Below are positions 46,127-56,265 of a DNA stretch of 64,000 nucleotides, piece after piece. This stretch comes from Mycobacterium sp. 3519A. GTDB taxonomy: Bacteria; Actinomycetota; Actinomycetes; Mycobacteriales; Mycobacteriaceae. Under the pieces are notes generated by a model. The model searched no databases. It was given only the letters and a program-made list of their open reading frames with translations, and was not told where the DNA came from. The translations under genes were made by a program, and so were the position numbers. The first letter of the stretch is position 1. Each line of letters opens with the position of its first letter. The stretch is taken from the NCBI RefSeq assembly GCF_900240945.1, contig NZ_OESG01000012.1:496001-560000 (forward strand), read 5' to 3'.

Positions 46127-48871
46127 CTACCCGGCATCAACAGCCACGACGCCGCGTCGAATGTCGTTGATAGCGCGTTTCGCGGTCGTTCGCAGCGCCG
46201 GTGTCGGTGCGGCGTTGCGGACCTGGTCGAGCAGGTCGAGCACCTGACGGCACCACCGCACGAAATCGCCCGCCGACAACGGTGTCCCGGTGCCTGAGGC
46301 ATCGGAGGCGGCGAGCGCGGTGGTCAGGTCGCCGGTGGTGGCCCACCGGTAGATCGCGGTGACGAAACCCTCTTCGGGCTCACGGCTTTGAGCGATCCGG
46401 TGCCGCTGCTCGTCGGCGCGCAACTCGCTCCACAGCCGACGGGTCTGGTTCAGCGCGCGGCGCACCTTGCCGGTCGGCACTTGAATTCCGTCGGGGGCGC
46501 CCGGCGCGTCGCCGCGCGATTCGAAGAGCACCGATGACACCACGGCCGCGAGTTCGGCGGGCTCCAGCCCATCCCAGGTGCCGCTGCGCAGGCATTCGGC
46601 CACCAATAGGTCGCTCTCGCTGTAGATCCTGGCCAACAACCGGCCGTCGTCGGTCACCTTGGGGTCGGCGCCTTTGCTGTCGATGAACCCGCGCTCGGTC
46701 AGCAGCACCACAATGCGGTCGAAGGTGCGGGCCAGCGAATTCGTGGCGGCCGCGATCTTCTGCCGCAGCTGTTCGTTGTCGCGTTCAATCCTCAAGTAGC
46801 GTTCGGCCAACCGGGCCTTGGCTTCCCGTTCGGGTAGGTGGTGGGCGGGATGACGGCGCATCTGTTCACGGAGCCCCGCGAGTTCGGGGTCGACGTCGCG
46901 TTCCTTCGGCGGTCCGGCGCGGTGGCGGTTGCCCGAGGGCACGTCGAGTCCCGTCGACGCCGAACGCAGCGCCGACGCGAGGTCGCGGCGCATCCGCGGG
47001 TTGCGGTGTTCGACCCGTTTGGGCAGCGGCATCGAGCCCAGCGGTTCCGAGGCACCCGAGTAGTCGGCCGACGAAATGCGCCCGGCCCAACGGTGTTCGG
47101 TGAGCACCAGTGGACGCGGATCGTCGCTGTCGCGGTCGGCTTCCAGTACGACCGCCAGGCCGCCGCGGCGGCCGTGGGTGATGGTGATGATGTCCCCGCG
47201 GCGCAGTGCGGCCAGCGCATCGTTGGCGGCCCGGCGCCGTTGCACACGCGACGCCCGGGACTGCGCCCGTTCGCGTTCCGAGATCTGCTGTCGCAGCCGC
47301 ACATACTCCAAGATCGGCGCGTCACGGCCGCCTACTTCGCCTGCTATTTCATCCAGTAACCGTTCACCGCGCTCGACGGCACGCACCAACCCGACCACCG
47401 AGCGGTCGGCCTGGTACTGCGCGAAGGAGCTTTCCAGCAGTTTGTGCGCCTGCGTGGGCCCCATCTGGTTCACCAGATTGATGGTCATGTTGTAGGTCGG
47501 CGCGAACGAACTGCGCAGCGGGAAGGTACGCGTCGACGCCAGGCCCGCGACCTCGGCCGGGTCGACGTCGGGATGCCACAACACCACCGCGTGCCCTTCG
47601 ACGTCGATGCCGCGTCGTCCCGCCCGGCCCGTCAACTGGGTGTATTCCCCCGGCGTCAACGGCATGTGCTGCTCACCGTTGAACTTGACCAGCCGTTCGA
47701 GCACCACCGTGCGGGCCGGCATGTTGATACCCAAAGCCAGTGTCTCCGTGGCGAAGACGGCCTTCACCAAGCCCGCGGTGAACAGTTCCTCGACGGTGTG
47801 GCGGAAGGTCGGCAGCATTCCCGCGTGGTGGGCGGCGAGCCCGCGCAACAGTCCCTCGCGCCATTCGTGATAGTCGAGGACGACGAGGTCAGCGTCGTTG
47901 AGGTCGGCGGTGCGCCGGTCGATGATCTCGGCGATGCGGGCTCGCTCCTCGTCGGAGGTGAGCCGCAGCGGCGAGCGCAGGCATTGCTTGACGGCGGCAT
48001 CGCAACCGGCCCGGGAGAACACGAAAGTGATTGCAGGCAAAAGGCCTTCGCGGTCGAGCGCGCTGATCACGTCGGGTCTGCCCGGTGGCCGGTAGATGCT
48101 GGGCCGGGAGCGGCCACGGCCGCGGGGCTGCCAGTCGGCCAGTCGGTCCGCTTCCCGCCGATTCGCGATGTGGCGCAGCAGTTCCGGGTCGACCAGCAGT
48201 TCGCGACCGGACTTGGCGGCCTTCGAGTGGCGGTAGTCGAATAGGTCGAACAGTCGCTTGCCGACCAGGACGTGCTGCCACAACGGGACCGGGCGGTGTT
48301 CGTCGACGACGACGGTGGTGTCCCCACGCACGGTCTGGATCCAGCCGCCGAACTCCTCGGCGTTGCTGACCGTCGCGGACAGACTGACCAGTCGCACCTC
48401 CTCGGGCAGGTGCAGGATCACTTCCTCCCACACCGCGCCGCGCATGCGGTCGGCCAGGAAGTGCACCTCGTCCATCACCACGTGTGAAAGACCGCGCAGC
48501 GCAGGCGAATCCGCGTACAGCATATTGCGGAGCACTTCGGTGGTCATCACGACGACGTCGGCGTCGCCGTTGATCGACTGGTCGCCGGTGAGCAGGCCGA
48601 TCCGCTCCGGACCGTATCTGGCCACCAGATCGTTGTGCTTCTGGTTGCTCAACGCCTTGATCGGCGTGGTGTAGAAGCACTTTCGGCCGGCGGCCAACGC
48701 CAGGTGCACGGCGAACTCGCCGACGACGGTCTTACCCGCACCAGTGGGTGCGCACACCAGCACACCGTGGCCGTTCTCCAGCGCTCGGCAGGAGCGCTGC
48801 TGAAAGTCGTCCAGCGCGAACGGCAACTGCGCGGAGAAACTGGCGAGTTGGTCGCTAGGTGGCGTCGTCAT
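46127..48871 (-). CDS. helY: Ski2/Mtr4-like DEAD/DEAH helicase HelY
   Basis: A 914-residue ATP-dependent RNA/DNA helicase. Walker A is CAPTGAGKT (40-48), Walker B/box II is DEVH (134-137), with [39 protein letters not shown] and [12 protein letters not shown] for the other helicase motifs. A C-terminal DSHCT-like domain follows. It matches Rv2092c by order (between the DUF4333 protein and tatC). Its ATG lies inside the 3' end of tatC with a 17-base overlap, so translation is probably coupled. Confidence 0.95.
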   Translation of the reverse strand: MTTPPSDQLASFSAQLPFALDDFQQRSCRALENGHGVLVCAPTGAGKTVVGEFAVHLALAAGRKCFYTTPIKALSNQKHNDLVARYGPERIGLLTGDQSINGDADVVVMTTEVLRNMLYADSPALRGLSHVVMDEVHFLADRMRGAVWEEVILHLPEEVRLVSLSATVSNAEEFGGWIQTVRGDTTVVVDEHRPVPLWQHVLVGKRLFDLFDYRHSKAAKSGRELLVDPELLRHIANRREADRLADWQPRGRGRSRPSIYRPPGRPDVISALDREGLLPAITFVFSRAGCDAAVKQCLRSPLRLTSDEERARIAEIIDRRTADLNDADLVVLDYHEWREGLLRGLAAHHAGMLPTFRHTVEELFTAGLVKAVFATETLALGINMPARTVVLERLVKFNGEQHMPLTPGEYTQLTGRAGRRGIDVEGHAVVLWHPDVDPAEVAGLASTRTFPLRSSFAPTYNMTINLVNQMGPTQAHKLLESSFAQYQADRSVVGLVRAVERGERLLDEIAGEVGGRDAPILEYVRLRQQISERERAQSRASRVQRRRAANDALAALRRGDIITITHGRRGGLAVVLEADRDSDDPRPLVLTEHRWAGRISSADYSGASEPLGSMPLPKRVEHRNPRMRRDLASALRSASTGLDVPSGNRHRAGPPKERDVDPELAGLREQMRRHPAHHLPEREAKARLAERYLRIERDNEQLRQKIAAATNSLARTFDRIVVLLTERGFIDSKGADPKVTDDGRLLARIYSESDLLVAECLRSGTWDGLEPAELAAVVSSVLFESRGDAPGAPDGIQVPTGKVRRALNQTRRLWSELRADEQRHRIAQSREPEEGFVTAIYRWATTGDLTTALAASDASGTGTPLSAGDFVRWCRQVLDLLDQVRNAAPTPALRTTAKRAINDIRRGVVAVDAG

Positions 48872-49805
48872 CGATCACGACCCGGGACGGAGCGGGCACG
48901 GCGCTGGGCGCCTCGATCGGTTCGACACTGCCGATCGGCGCAGCGAGTTCGTCGGGGACGTCCGCGGCCGCCGCGCGGCGGGCCTTGCGCCGGTCGTGGA
49001 TGCGGGCCAGCTGGATGGACACCTCCAGCAGCAGAGACAGCGCCAGCGCCAACGCCAGCATCGAGAACGGGTCGGACCCGGGCGTCGCGAACGCGGCGAA
49101 AATGAAGAGGCCGAAGATCAGTCCGCGTCGCCACGCCTTCAGCCGGTCGTAGGTCAGGATGCCGACGAGGTTGAGCATGATGATCAGCAGCGGGAATTCG
49201 AAGCTGATGCCGAATACCAGCAGCAGGTTGATCAGAAAACCGAAGTACTGCTCACCGTTCAGCGCGGTGACCTGGACGTCGCTGCCGACGGTCAACAGGA
49301 AGTGCAACGCCTTCGACAGCACGACGTAGGCGAGCACGGCGCCGGTGACGAACAGCACCGCCCCGACGGCGACGAACGCGCTGGCGAACCGGCGTTCCTT
49401 TTTGTACAGACCGGGCGTGATGAATGCCCACAGCTGATACAGCCAGACCGGGCAGGCCAGGATGACGCCCGCGGTCAACGCCACCTTCAGCCGCAGCATG
49501 AACTGGTCGAACGGCGCCGTGGCCAACAGGCGGCATTCGCCGTCGGGTGCGATGGCGGCGCGCGCGGACGGCGGCAGTGAACAGTACGGCCCGCGCAGCC
49601 ATTCGCCGAGGCTGTGGAACCCGAAGAAAGTGTGGCTGTACCAGAAGAACCCGACGATCGTCGTCAGCAGGACGGCGGCCACCGCGATCAGCAGGCGGGT
49701 CCGCAGTTCGGTGAGGTGCTCGACCAACGACATAGTGCCGTCGGGATTCACGCGCGACCGACGTCGACGCGGATCGAGTTTCTTGAAGATTCCGGGGGTT
49801 TGCAC
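48855..49805 (-). CDS. tatC: Twin-arginine translocase subunit TatC
   Basis: The six-helix receptor of the Tat system, which exports folded proteins. The 316-residue protein has the family N-terminus [32 protein letters not shown] [37 protein letters not shown] and [31 protein letters not shown]. The C-terminal tail is longer and Ala/Pro-rich, as in actinobacteria. It follows tatA by 47 bases and overlaps helY. Confidence 0.97.
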   Translation of the reverse strand: MQTPGIFKKLDPRRRRSRVNPDGTMSLVEHLTELRTRLLIAVAAVLLTTIVGFFWYSHTFFGFHSLGEWLRGPYCSLPPSARAAIAPDGECRLLATAPFDQFMLRLKVALTAGVILACPVWLYQLWAFITPGLYKKERRFASAFVAVGAVLFVTGAVLAYVVLSKALHFLLTVGSDVQVTALNGEQYFGFLINLLLVFGISFEFPLLIIMLNLVGILTYDRLKAWRRGLIFGLFIFAAFATPGSDPFSMLALALALSLLLEVSIQLARIHDRRKARRAAAADVPDELAAPIGSVEPIEAPSAVPAPSRVVIDDDAT

Positions 49806-49852
49806 GGGCTATCTACGCCGCGTCACGAAGCGGCCATTGGGGTGGGCGACGG

Positions 49853-50140
49853 TCAGGCCGGGCGTTGGTCCGACCGCTGCTCGGCCTGCGGGGCCGGCGG
49901 TGGCGTGTCGACGCGCTCCGAGGAGATGGGCGTCGGGGCCGGAGCCGCTTGGCCGGCGACATTGGGCGCCGGCGTTGAGGCATCCGGCTTGGAGTCCGAC
50001 TGCATCTCTTTGATCTCGGATTTGAAGATCCGCATCGACTTGCCGAGCGAACGCGCTGCGTCCGGCAGCTTCTTGGCGCCGAAGAGCAGCACGAATACGG
50101 CGATGACGATTACCCAGTGCCAGGGCTGTAAACCGCCCAT
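49853..50140 (-). CDS. tatA: Twin-arginine translocase subunit TatA
   Basis: A 95-residue pore-forming Tat component. One membrane helix ([20 protein letters not shown]) followed by the amphipathic helix [20 protein letters not shown], then a Pro/Ala/Gln-rich tail, is the canonical TatA plan. ATG at 50140 follows a GGAGGTAAC-type RBS. It lies between pafC and tatC as in M. tuberculosis. Confidence 0.97.
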   Translation of the reverse strand: MGGLQPWHWVIVIAVFVLLFGAKKLPDAARSLGKSMRIFKSEIKEMQSDSKPDASTPAPNVAGQAAPAPTPISSERVDTPPPAPQAEQRSDQRPA

Positions 50141-50170
50141 TTTTGTTACCTCCAGACGTCTGGACCGAGT

Positions 50171-51145
50171 CTACCTGCCGGTGCTGTCCGCACCGACCTC
50201 GTAGGCGTGCAGCGCGGCGGTCGCCGAGTCGCGGACCCGCTGAGCCAGCGATTCGGGCTCCAGGACGCGGACCGCGGAGCCGAAGCCCAGCACGAACCGT
50301 GCCATCCACTCCTCGGAGGCGTAGGTCATGGCGGCCTCGCAGGCGCCGTCGGCCAGCTCCCGGATGTCCCGCAGCGGGTAGTAGTCGAACATCCACGACG
50401 CGGACCGGTCGATCAGCAGGGTGGCCGACGGCAGCGACGGGTCGGCGTCGAACAGCGAGGTGTCCGGCCCGGCCTGCACCGCGGGCGGCGGCGGGGCGGA
50501 CGGCTCGTCGAGCACGTGCGCGTCGACGATGCGGTCGAAGCGGAACAGCCGCACGCCCTCGGCCGAGCGGCACCAGGCCTCCAGATAGCTGTGGTCGGCG
50601 ACCAGTACGACGCGGATCGGGTCGACGACGCGACTGGTGAGGACATCGTGGGAGGCCGAGTAGTACTCGATGGACAGGGCGCGGCCGTTGCGCACGGCGG
50701 CACGGACCGCGGCGGCGGCCTCGCTTTCGGCAGGCGCGGGCGCGTCGACGGCGGCTTCGGCACCCTGACCGACTGTGCCCGCGGCGGATTCGATCTTGGC
50801 GATCGCGCTGCGCGCGGCCTCGGGGTCGACCATGCCTGGCACGTCGAGCAGCGCCCGCAGCGCGACCAGGATGCCGGTGGCCTCCGGCGACGTCAGCCGC
50901 AGCGGGTGGTCGATACCGGCGGTGAACGTGACTTCGATTGTGTCGCCGGAGAATTCGAAGTCAATGAGGTCACCGGGGCCGTAGCCGGGCAGCCCGCACA
51001 TCCACAGCTGGTTGAGGTCGTCGCGCAGTTGTTTGACGCTGACACCGAGGTCGGTGGCGGCCTCGGCGTAGGTGATCTTCGGATTGGCCTGGAAGTACGG
51101 CACCATGTTGAGCAGCCGGACCAGCCGGGTGGACACGGCGGTCAT
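50171..51145 (-). CDS. pafC: WYL-domain transcription regulator PafC
   Basis: One half of the PafBC heterodimer, which activates the DNA-damage (LexA-independent) response in mycobacteria. The 324-residue protein has an N-terminal winged helix (RLVRLLNMVPYFQANPKITYAEAATDLGVSVKQLRDDLNQL) and a WYL domain (LSIEYYSASHDVLTSRVVDPIRVV, YLEAWCRSAEGVRLFRFDRI) for ligand sensing. Its start overlaps the pafB stop by four bases, consistent with obligate co-production. Confidence 0.95.
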   Translation of the reverse strand: MTAVSTRLVRLLNMVPYFQANPKITYAEAATDLGVSVKQLRDDLNQLWMCGLPGYGPGDLIDFEFSGDTIEVTFTAGIDHPLRLTSPEATGILVALRALLDVPGMVDPEAARSAIAKIESAAGTVGQGAEAAVDAPAPAESEAAAAVRAAVRNGRALSIEYYSASHDVLTSRVVDPIRVVLVADHSYLEAWCRSAEGVRLFRFDRIVDAHVLDEPSAPPPPAVQAGPDTSLFDADPSLPSATLLIDRSASWMFDYYPLRDIRELADGACEAAMTYASEEWMARFVLGFGSAVRVLEPESLAQRVRDSATAALHAYEVGADSTGR

Positions 51146-52137
51146 GCGGGCACCTCGCCCGCTTGGGCGCGCAGGCGCGCGAGGACGTCGTCGCGCAGGG
51201 CCTGCGGTTCGAGGACGACGGCATCGGGGCCGTAGCTGGCGATTTCGCGGGCGAGGCGGTCCATCATGCCGATTTCGACGGTGATCTCCTCACCTGCGCG
51301 GCCACCGAGGGTGCGCGGTCCGACGACGGATGCGTGACGGCGCAGGGCGGTGGCGCGGCCGTCGGCGACCCACACCCGGGCTTCACCGGTGCTCGGCCAC
51401 TCTCCGACAGCGCGGTCGACGATCTCGCGCAGGTTGACGCCTTCGGGCGGTCGCACCGCGCCGGTCGGGCCGATCGGGGTGACGTCGGCGCCGATGCGGG
51501 ACAGCCGGAAGGTGCGGGTGGCGTTGCGGTCGCGGTCGTGACCGACCAGATACCAGCGCCCCTTGTCGGTGACGACGCCCCACGGTTCGACGGTGCGAAC
51601 GGTGTAGGGGTCGCTGCGCGATGGCCGGTGCGGGAATTGGACGGCTTGGCCAGAGTCGATGGCGGACAACAGGATTCCCAACACGTCTTCGGAGCCGCGC
51701 AGTCCGGGCAGCATGCCGGTGGAGGAGATCGCGATGGCGGAGTCGGTGGCGTCGACGTCGACGCCTGCGGCGCGCAACTTGAGCAGTGCGCCCTGGGTGG
51801 CGGTGATCAACTCGGGCGATTCCCAGAGTTGGGTGGCTACGGCGACGGCGGCGGCCTCGTCGGCGGTCAGTTCGACGGCGGGCAACGCGTAGGCGTCGCG
51901 GTTGATGCGGTAGCCCTCGGTGGGGTCGAACTGCGACACCCGTCCGGTTTCGAGCGGGATGCCGAGGTCGCGCAGTTCGTTCTTGTCGCGCTCGAACATC
52001 CGGGAGAAGGCTTCGTCGCTGGCGCTGTCGGCGTATCCGGAGACGGTTTCGCGGATCCGATCGGCGGTGATGTAGGTGCGGGTGGAGAGCAGCGCGATGA
52101 CGAGGTTCATCAACCGCTCGACTTTGGAAATACCCAC
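51142..52137 (-). CDS. pafB: WYL-domain transcription regulator PafB
   Basis: The partner of PafC. The 331-residue protein starts at GTG 52137 with GISKVERLMNLVIALLSTRTYITADRIR, the conserved PafB N-terminus. It has a winged helix, SPELITATQGALLKLRAAGVDVD, and a WYL domain (PYTVRTVEPWGVVTDKGRWYLVGHDRDRNATRTFRLSRI). In M. tuberculosis it lies next to pafA; here a type VII secretion-like block of about 4.3 kb separates them. Longer upstream readings in this frame are not supported. Confidence 0.95.
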   Translation of the reverse strand: MGISKVERLMNLVIALLSTRTYITADRIRETVSGYADSASDEAFSRMFERDKNELRDLGIPLETGRVSQFDPTEGYRINRDAYALPAVELTADEAAAVAVATQLWESPELITATQGALLKLRAAGVDVDATDSAIAISSTGMLPGLRGSEDVLGILLSAIDSGQAVQFPHRPSRSDPYTVRTVEPWGVVTDKGRWYLVGHDRDRNATRTFRLSRIGADVTPIGPTGAVRPPEGVNLREIVDRAVGEWPSTGEARVWVADGRATALRRHASVVGPRTLGGRAGEEITVEIGMMDRLAREIASYGPDAVVLEPQALRDDVLARLRAQAGEVPA

Positions 52138-52166
52138 TCGTGACAGCTTAGGGCTTCCTGTCGCCG

Positions 52167-53012
52167 TCACTTCGCTGCGGCACCTGCCAGCGCGTCGGAG
52201 ATGAGCACGCTCAGGTGCTGCCAGTAGACCCAGTCGGCGATGGCGCCGCGTTGAGCGGCGGCGTCGGCGGCGGTGTGCGCGCGGTACAGGGCTTGTTCCT
52301 GGGCGTGGTCGGCGTAGTTGACGAAGGCTTCCAGATGCGCGACCCCGCGTTCGGGGTTGGTGCTCATCATCGGCTTCATCACTTCGAACCACAGCTTGCT
52401 GGTCTCATCCGGCGGCGGGTTGGTGTCCGACGGCGGGGGCGGCAGCAGTTCGGACAGTCCGCCGGCGCTGACGCCGGCCAGCCGAGCGGCGGCTTCAGGT
52501 GCGATGACCGCTAATCTGTTGCGGCCCTGCATCTTTCCACTTTCGGGGATGTCGTCGGATTGCAGGGTGATCTTGGGGGCGCCGGGGTCGAAGTTCTTGA
52601 ACTGGTCCTCGGTCGCGACGACAGCACGCAGTCGCAGGTTGTGGTGTTGCGCCCAGCCCTGGACGGCGAGGATCGGATAGGTGGCCCACTTCGCGCGTTC
52701 GCCGAGCGGGATGGCTTCGTCGGCGCTGGCCATGCGAACTTGGTCGGGCAGGTTGACGCCGTCGGGGATGTAGGCGATGCCGTAGCTGTTGGCGACGACG
52801 ATCTGACCGTCCTGGGTCAAAGCGGTCACCCAGAAGAAGCCGAAGTCGATGTTGGGTTCGGCGTTGAGGGCGGCGCCGATGCGGCGGGCGACCTGAAGGG
52901 GGTCGTTGCCGCTGGCGGATTGGCGGCGCAATGCTCCGGCGGTCGCGGCGGAGGCGATGGCGTCGCGTTCGGCGCGAGCGGCCGAAACCGGTACTGGCGC
53001 AGGCGCTCCCAC
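52167..53012 (-). pseudogene. C-terminal part of a type VII secretion-associated protein, cut by adapter sequence
   Basis: An open frame of 281 residues whose apparent GTG start at 53012 is really an internal Val codon of a Pro-rich linker ([19 protein letters not shown]), next to an embedded sequencing adapter. The body ([53 protein letters not shown]...[36 protein letters not shown]) resembles the C-terminal half of EspK-like ESX-associated proteins. It is most simply the 3' part of the gene read at 53063-54268. Function unknown. Confidence 0.7.
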
Positions 53013-53016
53013 GGGC

Positions 53017-53075
53017 GTCTCTTATACACCTCTGATGCTGCCGACGATCTTACGCGTGGAGATCACGTGGGTCTG
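53017..53075 (+). other. Illumina Nextera adapter retained in the assembly
   Basis: The sequence GTCTCTTATACAC (53017-53029) is the transposon mosaic-end core, followed by a TCTGA and GCTGCCGACGA (53037-53047) as in the Nextera read-2 side adapter. TCTTACGC (53048-53055) is the reverse complement of the i5 index S517, and GTGgAGATC then continues towards the P5 sequence with mismatches. One frame reads [11 protein letters not shown], a peptide known as an adapter translation. The right-hand boundary is uncertain. It is not biological DNA. Confidence 0.95.
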
Positions 53076-54268
53076 TCTGTCGATCGAATATGCGTCGACA
53101 TATTCACTAACTCCATTGGCGCGTCGGGAATCGGGGCTGGGCCGGGAGGCGGGGTGGGGATGGACGGTTGGGCGGCCATCGGCGGGGGCGGATTAGTTAC
53201 GGGTGCGGTTTGGGGCTGGAAGGTGTTGGGTTGACCGGCTCCGGCTTTGGCGGTGTCTACGCCTGGTGCTTGCGCGCCGCCCTGGCCGGCCGAGGCCGCG
53301 TGGACGGGTGCACCGCCCGTTGCACCGGACGTCGTCGACAACGGCGAGCTTGGACTGCTGATACCGGGAGCGCCGGAAGAGGATCCTCCGCCACTTCCGC
53401 CGCCGAGGCTTGGGGCTGCGGGAGCGGGACCGGTTGGTGCGGATGCCACTGTCGGAGGTTGCGCGGGAGCGGGCTGCACGACGGGAGCCTGTCCCTTCAC
53501 AACGGGGTCGGGCCTAACTGCCTGCGGCGCCGCCGCTTGCGGCGGCGCTTGAACCGGAACAGCATCCGACGGCTTCTCTATCCAAGCAGGTCTCGACCCG
53601 CCTGGCGGCGTCTGGGGAGGAAGTGTCTGAACGGAAACTGGATCTGTTGGCTTCACTATCCAGTCGGGCCGTGTCAAGTCGGATGGCGCGTCAGTTGTCG
53701 CTTTGCCATCTTCTGGGCCTGGCTGCATCGGGTCGGGTTTACCCGGATCCCTTCTTGGCGAGGTAGGTATCGAAGGCTTGCCGCCCAAGCCGACTGCCAG
53801 AGCGTCGATCGTGGAGACGTTTTCACCGTACTTACGTTGAATGACTGAGCGAATAGCACCGTCAGGATTCTGGTTTGTCTTGGCGGCGGCCTTTTCGATC
53901 GATTGAATCTCATGTTGGCCCACTGCGACATTCGACGCGACCGTGTCCTTAGCGCTAGTGATATGCGTGGCAGCATCATTGCACCAGGCGATGGCATCCC
54001 GAAGCTGCTGCTGATGAGCCTGCAATGTCTTAGTGGCGCCGTCGACTGCTGCGCTCGCTGCCTTTGAGGCGTCGCCCGACCAGACATGTGGGCCGTTGAA
54101 AATAGAAGCCTGCTGGCTCTGCCACGAGTCTAGGGCTGCTGTCACTGACGACAGAACGCCCCCGAGTTCCTGCGCGCGCTTAGAGTAGGCATCCTCGTCG
54201 ACTTCGGGCCAGGCGCCGGGTCCCGTCATCTCACTGGCATGTGGACCTGTCGGTTTAGCTTTGCCCAT
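53063..54268 (-). pseudogene. N-terminal part of a type VII secretion-associated protein, stop supplied by adapter
   Basis: About 400 residues from ATG 54268 (GGTGG RBS). Residues 20-165 are a WXG100-like helical domain (DSWQSQQASIFNGPHVWSGDASKAASAAVDGATKTLQAHQQQLRDAI). The rest is a Pro-rich linker with a repeat RPDWIVKPTDPVSVQ / RPAWIEKPSDAVPVQ. The stop at 53063 falls in adapter-derived sequence, so the true protein should continue into 52167-53012; the two frames differ, as expected if adapter bases intervene. The start overlaps the upstream gene's stop. Local GC is lower than in the housekeeping genes. Best guess: EspK-like secreted or chaperone-bound ESX effector. Confidence 0.72.
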
Positions 54269-54270
54269 TT

Positions 54271-55413
54271 TCAACCACCACTAGCTTTGCATGCCCAATT
54301 CACGGCCTGAGCAAGATACGTAGCGACGTTAGAAAGGTAATTATCGGAAGATGTGTATGTAGGAATAGCCTTCGCAAATCCGCGTTGATATTGAGCCAAC
54401 AGAACGGCAATATCTTCGAATATGGCATTCTGACTCCGGCGACCCAGTTGCTCGAGCGTGTCGGCATCTGACATTAATTCGGGCACAACCGCATCGTTAA
54501 CCGCTCTCTGTTCAGGCGTCCAATTGGCGGCTGGAATAGAGGGATCTATAGCGCGCCACTCGGCTGTGCTCTTGCTGAAGCTATCCATCTCGACGCCCCA
54601 CTCGGCGCACACGCCATTCGGAGAGGTTAGAAAACGCTTAGGTTCTGCCGATTTGTCCAAGTGCGAAAGGGTACTGGGCGGCTCAGCGCTCGCGATCAGT
54701 GGCGCTACGGTTGGCGCAGAACGGTAATTTATTGCCGAGCAAATTGCAGACAGTGCGGACGTTAAGGAATCAGTCACAACGGCTAAGTTATCGTCCTGTG
54801 GACTGTAATTAGGAACCGAATTAGCGAACCCCTTTCCGTATGCAATAAATTGCTGATAGAGTTCGCGCATAACCCTATGTGGCGTGAGCTTAGTCAGATT
54901 CACTGTCTGATCGCCGGCTGATGTCATCGCATTCGCGACATCCTCATACATGGAACGCTGGTCGGTTGTCCACGCACTTGCGGGAATCGCCGAATCCCTC
55001 TTGCTCCAATTGGCCGCCTTCGTTGCAGCCGAATATTCCTGCGAGACACGGCCCCACGCGTCACACGTCGGATCCTCCGTGATAATCCCAACGGGCCCTT
55101 TGTCATTCGCGCTCGCAAACTCAGAGCCATTGCCATTAGTCGGCGTCGGCGATTCACCACCGCCGGAGTTCTTGCCGACCACCAACACCGTCACGGCCAC
55201 CGTCACCGCGATGACCGCAAGCAACGCGATACCGCCAAAGATCCACTTACCCTTGCCACCTCGGCTCGGCGGCGGTCCCGGCGGAGGCCCCCACGGTTGC
55301 TGTGGGCCCCACTGCGGGGCCCCACCTGGCTGACCCGGAGGCGGTCCCCACTGCGGCGGCCCTCCCGTCGGCGGTTGCGAACCCCACTGGTTCGGCGGCG
55401 GGGGCACACTCAT
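54271..55413 (-). CDS. Membrane-anchored protein with Pro/Gly-rich tail, T7SS-linked, unknown function
   Basis: A 380-residue protein. Residues 1-52 are a low-complexity cytoplasmic tail (QWGSQPPTGGPPQWGPPPGQ), residues about 57-80 one membrane helix (WIFGGIALLAVIAVTVAVTVLV), and the outside domain carries two related halves, each with a Cys, an A(S/N)xWTxxQR motif (IPASAWTTDQRSMYEDV; IPAANWTPEQRAVNDAV) and a late LYQQF/LAQYQRGFAK helix. This internal duplication is clear. Codon use is visibly more AT-rich than in flanking genes. It overlaps the next gene, so it is in the same operon. Confidence 0.8.
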   Translation of the reverse strand: MSVPPPPNQWGSQPPTGGPPQWGPPPGQPGGAPQWGPQQPWGPPPGPPPSRGGKGKWIFGGIALLAVIAVTVAVTVLVVGKNSGGGESPTPTNGNGSEFASANDKGPVGIITEDPTCDAWGRVSQEYSAATKAANWSKRDSAIPASAWTTDQRSMYEDVANAMTSAGDQTVNLTKLTPHRVMRELYQQFIAYGKGFANSVPNYSPQDDNLAVVTDSLTSALSAICSAINYRSAPTVAPLIASAEPPSTLSHLDKSAEPKRFLTSPNGVCAEWGVEMDSFSKSTAEWRAIDPSIPAANWTPEQRAVNDAVVPELMSDADTLEQLGRRSQNAIFEDIAVLLAQYQRGFAKAIPTYTSSDNYLSNVATYLAQAVNWACKASGG

Positions 55414-55443
55414 CGGCGCACCTTCGCGTCATGAATTCTCATG

Positions 55444-56265
55444 TCACAGAACGCTTTCCGGCCCTGACGTCGCCGGCCGCGTCGGCGCCGGCTTATGCGG
55501 TTGCGGCGCAGCCTCCGGCGACGGCGCAGGCTCCGGCTCGGTGGGCGCCCGTTCCGCCGTACCCGGGCCCGCGGCGCCATCGGACGGCGCCTTCTGCTCT
55601 GCCGGCCTCCCCTCCGGCTCCGCGCGCTTGGCCTCCTCCGGCGAGCCTTCGCCCGGCTCATTCGGATCCGTATTCTCCCCTGCGCCCTCGGCCAATTGGC
55701 CGGCTTGCTGCATCGCGCTCTGCACGCCCTGCATGATCCCTTGCGGTATCGACGCCGCCATGCTCGCCAACTGCATCGGTATTTGCGCCGCCTGCTGCGC
55801 CATCTGCATCGGCATGCCCATCATCTGGCCAAGCTGACCCGCCTGCTGCGCGGCACCCGTCGCACCCGCAGCCGGAGTCTCGCCCGCCATCCCTGCCGCA
55901 CCCGTGGCGCCGGCACCACCGCCACCAGTTCCGCCCGCGCCGCCAGCGCCGGCAGCTTCCGCGCCCTCGAGTTCAGCCAGCGCCTTCATCACCTGATCCG
56001 CCAGGTGTTGGTCGACGCCTTCGTATTTCGCGGCCGCCTGAATGATGTTCTGCGCCGTGCGCAGCGCATCCGCTTTCGTCACCGGTAAGCCCGCGATCAA
56101 TGGCGCCTCGAGCGCCTGTGTGCGCGCATTGAGAATGGTCGACAACGCATCCGCACCCGTCGCCGCGAAAGGCTGCGGCGGCTCCGGAATCTCCCCGGCC
56201 GCATTCAGTAGCCCTTGACCACCCGTGGCCAGCGGTGTGGTGTCGACCCTGAGCTCTCCTGGCAT
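55444..56265 (-). CDS. EspC-like type VII secretion target with Ala/Gly/Gln-rich tail
   Basis: A 273-residue protein. The first 100 residues are helical with an EspC/DUF2580-like pattern (LRVDTTPLATGGQGLLNAAGEIPEPPQPFAATGADALSTILNA...AAAKYEGVDQHLADQVMKAL). A Gly/Ala linker, a Met/Gln-rich helix (LGQMMGMPMQMAQQAAQIPMQLASMAASIPQGIMQG) and an acidic/Pro-rich tail follow. No signal peptide is seen, consistent with ESX export. ATG at 56265 overlaps the stop of a possible small upstream ORF (TGATG). Confidence 0.78.
   Translation of the reverse strand: MPGELRVDTTPLATGGQGLLNAAGEIPEPPQPFAATGADALSTILNARTQALEAPLIAGLPVTKADALRTAQNIIQAAAKYEGVDQHLADQVMKALAELEGAEAAGAGGAGGTGGGGAGATGAAGMAGETPAAGATGAAQQAGQLGQMMGMPMQMAQQAAQIPMQLASMAASIPQGIMQGVQSAMQQAGQLAEGAGENTDPNEPGEGSPEEAKRAEPEGRPAEQKAPSDGAAGPGTAERAPTEPEPAPSPEAAPQPHKPAPTRPATSGPESVL

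Noticed and set aside
53012..53075. Tn5-type transposon end as a natural insertion
   Set aside because: The mosaic end is followed by Nextera adapter bases and a library index, with no transposase or target duplication.
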